Source: Pseudobdellovibrionaceae bacterium (GTDB taxonomy: Bacteria; Bdellovibrionota; Bdellovibrionia; Bdellovibrionales; UBA1609). From it: a stretch of DNA of 64,000 bases. Position numbers and translations under genes: made by a program. How positions within the stretch are numbered: the first letter of the stretch is position 1; each line of letters starts with the position of its first letter. The stretch is from contig CP060220.1 of assembly GCA_023898385.1 (NCBI GenBank), forward strand, positions 1,488,001 to 1,552,000, in the 5' to 3' direction. Of this stretch, positions 62,606 to 64,000 are shown in pieces. The notes below the pieces were generated by a model. It did no database searches and was not told the DNA's origin. It saw only the letters and a list, made by a program, of their open reading frames with translations.

Positions 62606-63608
62606 GGTTTTAGATAAAATAGCAGCATTGGGCTCTAACCCCCATGTGGTTGAAGGGCGCGATCAAATAACCATCAGCCTCATCGGGAATACTGAAAAAA
62701 TCAGCTTGACTGATTTCGGCGGCCTTGAGGGCATTGAGTCTGTGGTGCGAATTTCAAAGCCTTACAAGTTGGCTGCCATCGAGGCTCGTGGACAGCGAAC
62801 AGTGCTCGACGTGGGCGGATGCAAAATTGGCGATGGACATTTTGTCAGCATGGCTGGCCCCTGTTCCGTAGAAAGTCGAGAGCAAACATTACGAATTGCC
62901 AGAGAAGTAAAAAAATCCGGGGCCCAATTTTTGCGTGGCGGAGCATTTAAGCCAAGAAGTTCCCCCTATTCATTTCAAGGACTTGGCAAGGAAGGTCTAG
63001 ATATTCTAAAAGAAGCCCGCGATGAAACTGGCCTTCTTGTCATATCTGAGGCCATGGATTCAGCCAACCTAAACATGGTCGCTGAGTATGTGGACATTGT
63101 ACAAGTGGGCGCAAGAAACATGCAAAACTTCTCGTTTTTAAAAGATCTTGGTCAAATTAAGAAACCGGTGATGTTAAAGCGGGGTATGTCTGCAACCATT
63201 GAAGAATGGCTTATGGCGGCTGAATATATCATGGCCCAAGGCAACGACCAGGTCATACTCTGTGAACGCGGAATTCGTACATTTGACAACAAATTTGCAC
63301 GAAACACTCTGGACCTCAATGCAGTTCCAGTGTTGCGACAACTCACTCACTTGCCAATTATTGTTGACCCCAGCCACGGCACGGGCCTCAGACATCTTGT
63401 AAGCCCAATGGCCTTGGCTTCGATGGCAGCTGGCGCTGATGGAGTTATCGTTGAAGTTCACGACCGCCCCCAAGAGGCTCTATCGGATGGTCCCCAGGCC
63501 CTTTTGCCCAGTGACTTTGAACTTCTCATGCGACAGTTTCGGCAGCTCTCTTCTGTCATGAACCTTGAAATGCCCACAAGTGATGACAAATACAACTCCG
63601 TGGCTTAA
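62559..63608 (+). CDS. aroF: 3-deoxy-7-phosphoheptulonate (DAHP) synthase
   Basis: This enzyme starts the shikimate pathway from phosphoenolpyruvate and erythrose 4-phosphate. The 349-residue protein has a ferredoxin-like N-terminal domain (about 1-70; MIIVLKKKTEQKQLHKVLDK) and the catalytic barrel with MAGPCSVESREQ, RGGAFKPRSSPYSFQG, LCERGIRTFD and VDPSHGTG. The N-terminal domain is the type seen in Thermotoga-like enzymes inhibited by tyrosine or phenylalanine. GGAGAAAA precedes the ATG. Confidence 0.94.
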   Translation: MIIVLKKKTEQKQLHKVLDKIAALGSNPHVVEGRDQITISLIGNTEKISLTDFGGLEGIESVVRISKPYKLAAIEARGQRTVLDVGGCKIGDGHFVSMAGPCSVESREQTLRIAREVKKSGAQFLRGGAFKPRSSPYSFQGLGKEGLDILKEARDETGLLVISEAMDSANLNMVAEYVDIVQVGARNMQNFSFLKDLGQIKKPVMLKRGMSATIEEWLMAAEYIMAQGNDQVILCERGIRTFDNKFARNTLDLNAVPVLRQLTHLPIIVDPSHGTGLRHLVSPMALASMAAGADGVIVEVHDRPQEALSDGPQALLPSDFELLMRQFRQLSSVMNLEMPTSDDKYNSVA

Positions 63609-63623
63609 TGAAGGCAGTTAACA

Positions 63624-64000
63624 ATGCATAGATTTGTCCAAAGTCAGATTCACTATTTAAAGACACTTCCGGCCCCCTCTCAGGTGGCTGCCAATGGCCT
63701 TTTGATATTTGACCGGCAGATCTATCAGAAAAATCCAAAGGTTCGGTCTTGGATTGATAAATGGTCCTACAAATATGGCGTTAACGCCGGTGAAAGACTG
63801 AAAGACTTGGATTTTTTTGCAGAACATATGAAACAGATACTCAAGAAAATCGATGGCATTTCGCATAAAGATCTCACCATTGTCTGCATCGGCGGGGGTT
63901 CAGTGGGGGATTTTTCTGGCTTTGTGGCCAGCACGCTTAAAAGAGGCTTGCGTTTTATGCAGATCCCTTCCACGTGGCTGGCCGCCATTGACTCTTCCCA
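63624..64000 (+). CDS. aroB: 3-dehydroquinate synthase (truncated by window end)
   Basis: The first 125 codons are present. They contain VCIGGGSVGDFSGFVASTLK and FMQIPSTWLAAIDSS, matching the AroB signatures for NAD binding and the active site. AroB cyclises DAHP to dehydroquinate, the step after the upstream enzyme. The ATG at 63624 has AAGG upstream, 16 bp after the aroF stop. Confidence 0.88.
   Translation, partial: MHRFVQSQIHYLKTLPAPSQVAANGLLIFDRQIYQKNPKVRSWIDKWSYKYGVNAGERLKDLDFFAEHMKQILKKIDGISHKDLTIVCIGGGSVGDFSGFVASTLKRGLRFMQIPSTWLAAIDSS

Overview
The window reads as a chromosomal segment of a Gram-negative bacterium of the Bdellovibrio kind (Bdellovibrionota). The support is the gene repertoire: mreC-mreD-mrdA-rodA, lpxC, kdsA, an LptF/G permease, TamB with an Omp85 protein, many exported proteins and lipoproteins with short signal peptides, a receiver-DUF4388-DnaJ protein, a PilZ fusion and an HPF-like protein of a type I associate with Bdellovibrio. 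The assignment is by impression, since no rRNA or marker phylogeny is possible here. Genes are dense, on both strands, and often overlap by four bases (ATGA). I see no rRNA, tRNA, complete IS element, prophage or CRISPR array.

Layout. 1-3.0 kb: a truncated AAA/DUF4143-type ATPase gene with three helically spaced upstream repeats, then a membrane-anchored parvulin chaperone. 3.1-7.7 kb: the cell-elongation operon mreC-mreD-mrdA-rodA. 7.7-9.1 kb: a frameshifted exported-protein gene, a small exported protein and thioredoxin. 9.3-12.2 kb: two convergent response-regulator-like genes. 12.4-15.3 kb: kdsA, LptF/G and dprA. 15.4-18.1 kb: an acidic LysM protein and a YbgF/CpoB-like lipoprotein. 18.4-22.2 kb: a ComEC split into permease and hydrolase genes, ald and lpxC. 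22.5-26.6 kb is accessory: an HNH nuclease gene with 39-residue repeats and a long leader, small exported proteins, a hexanucleotide repeat tract and a BrnT/BrnA toxin-antitoxin pair. 26.6-38.9 kb: ruvC-ruvA-ruvB, TPR proteins, efp, tamB with a seven-POTRA Omp85 protein, and an RNA m5C methyltransferase. 39-49.7 kb: a secreted protease, a nucleoside transporter, gpmA, aldehyde dehydrogenase, acyl-CoA ligase and a NadD-like conserved protein. 49.7-60.6 kb is again accessory: a HigB/HigA-type pair with a clear operator, an AraC regulator, an N-acyl-amino-acid-synthase/PilZ fusion, exported proteins, a zinc peptidase next to an ATP-grasp ligase, a 226-bp perfect-armed palindrome and a hexapeptide acyltransferase. 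60.9-64 kb: an HPF-like protein, then the aromatic operon tyrA (chorismate mutase fusion)-aroF-aroB, cut by the window end.

Functional themes. Envelope construction dominates: peptidoglycan elongation, LPS (lpxC, kdsA, LptF/G), outer-membrane assembly (parvulin, TamB/Omp85, YbgF-like) and many lipoproteins. DNA processing (dprA, split comEC, ruvCAB) fits natural transformation plus recombination. The best places for something undescribed are the 51.3-59.4 kb block, the dispersed GGTACC-centred repeats with the large palindrome, and the HNH gene with its internal repeats and leader. I did not find a complete, self-evident novel defence or mobile system.
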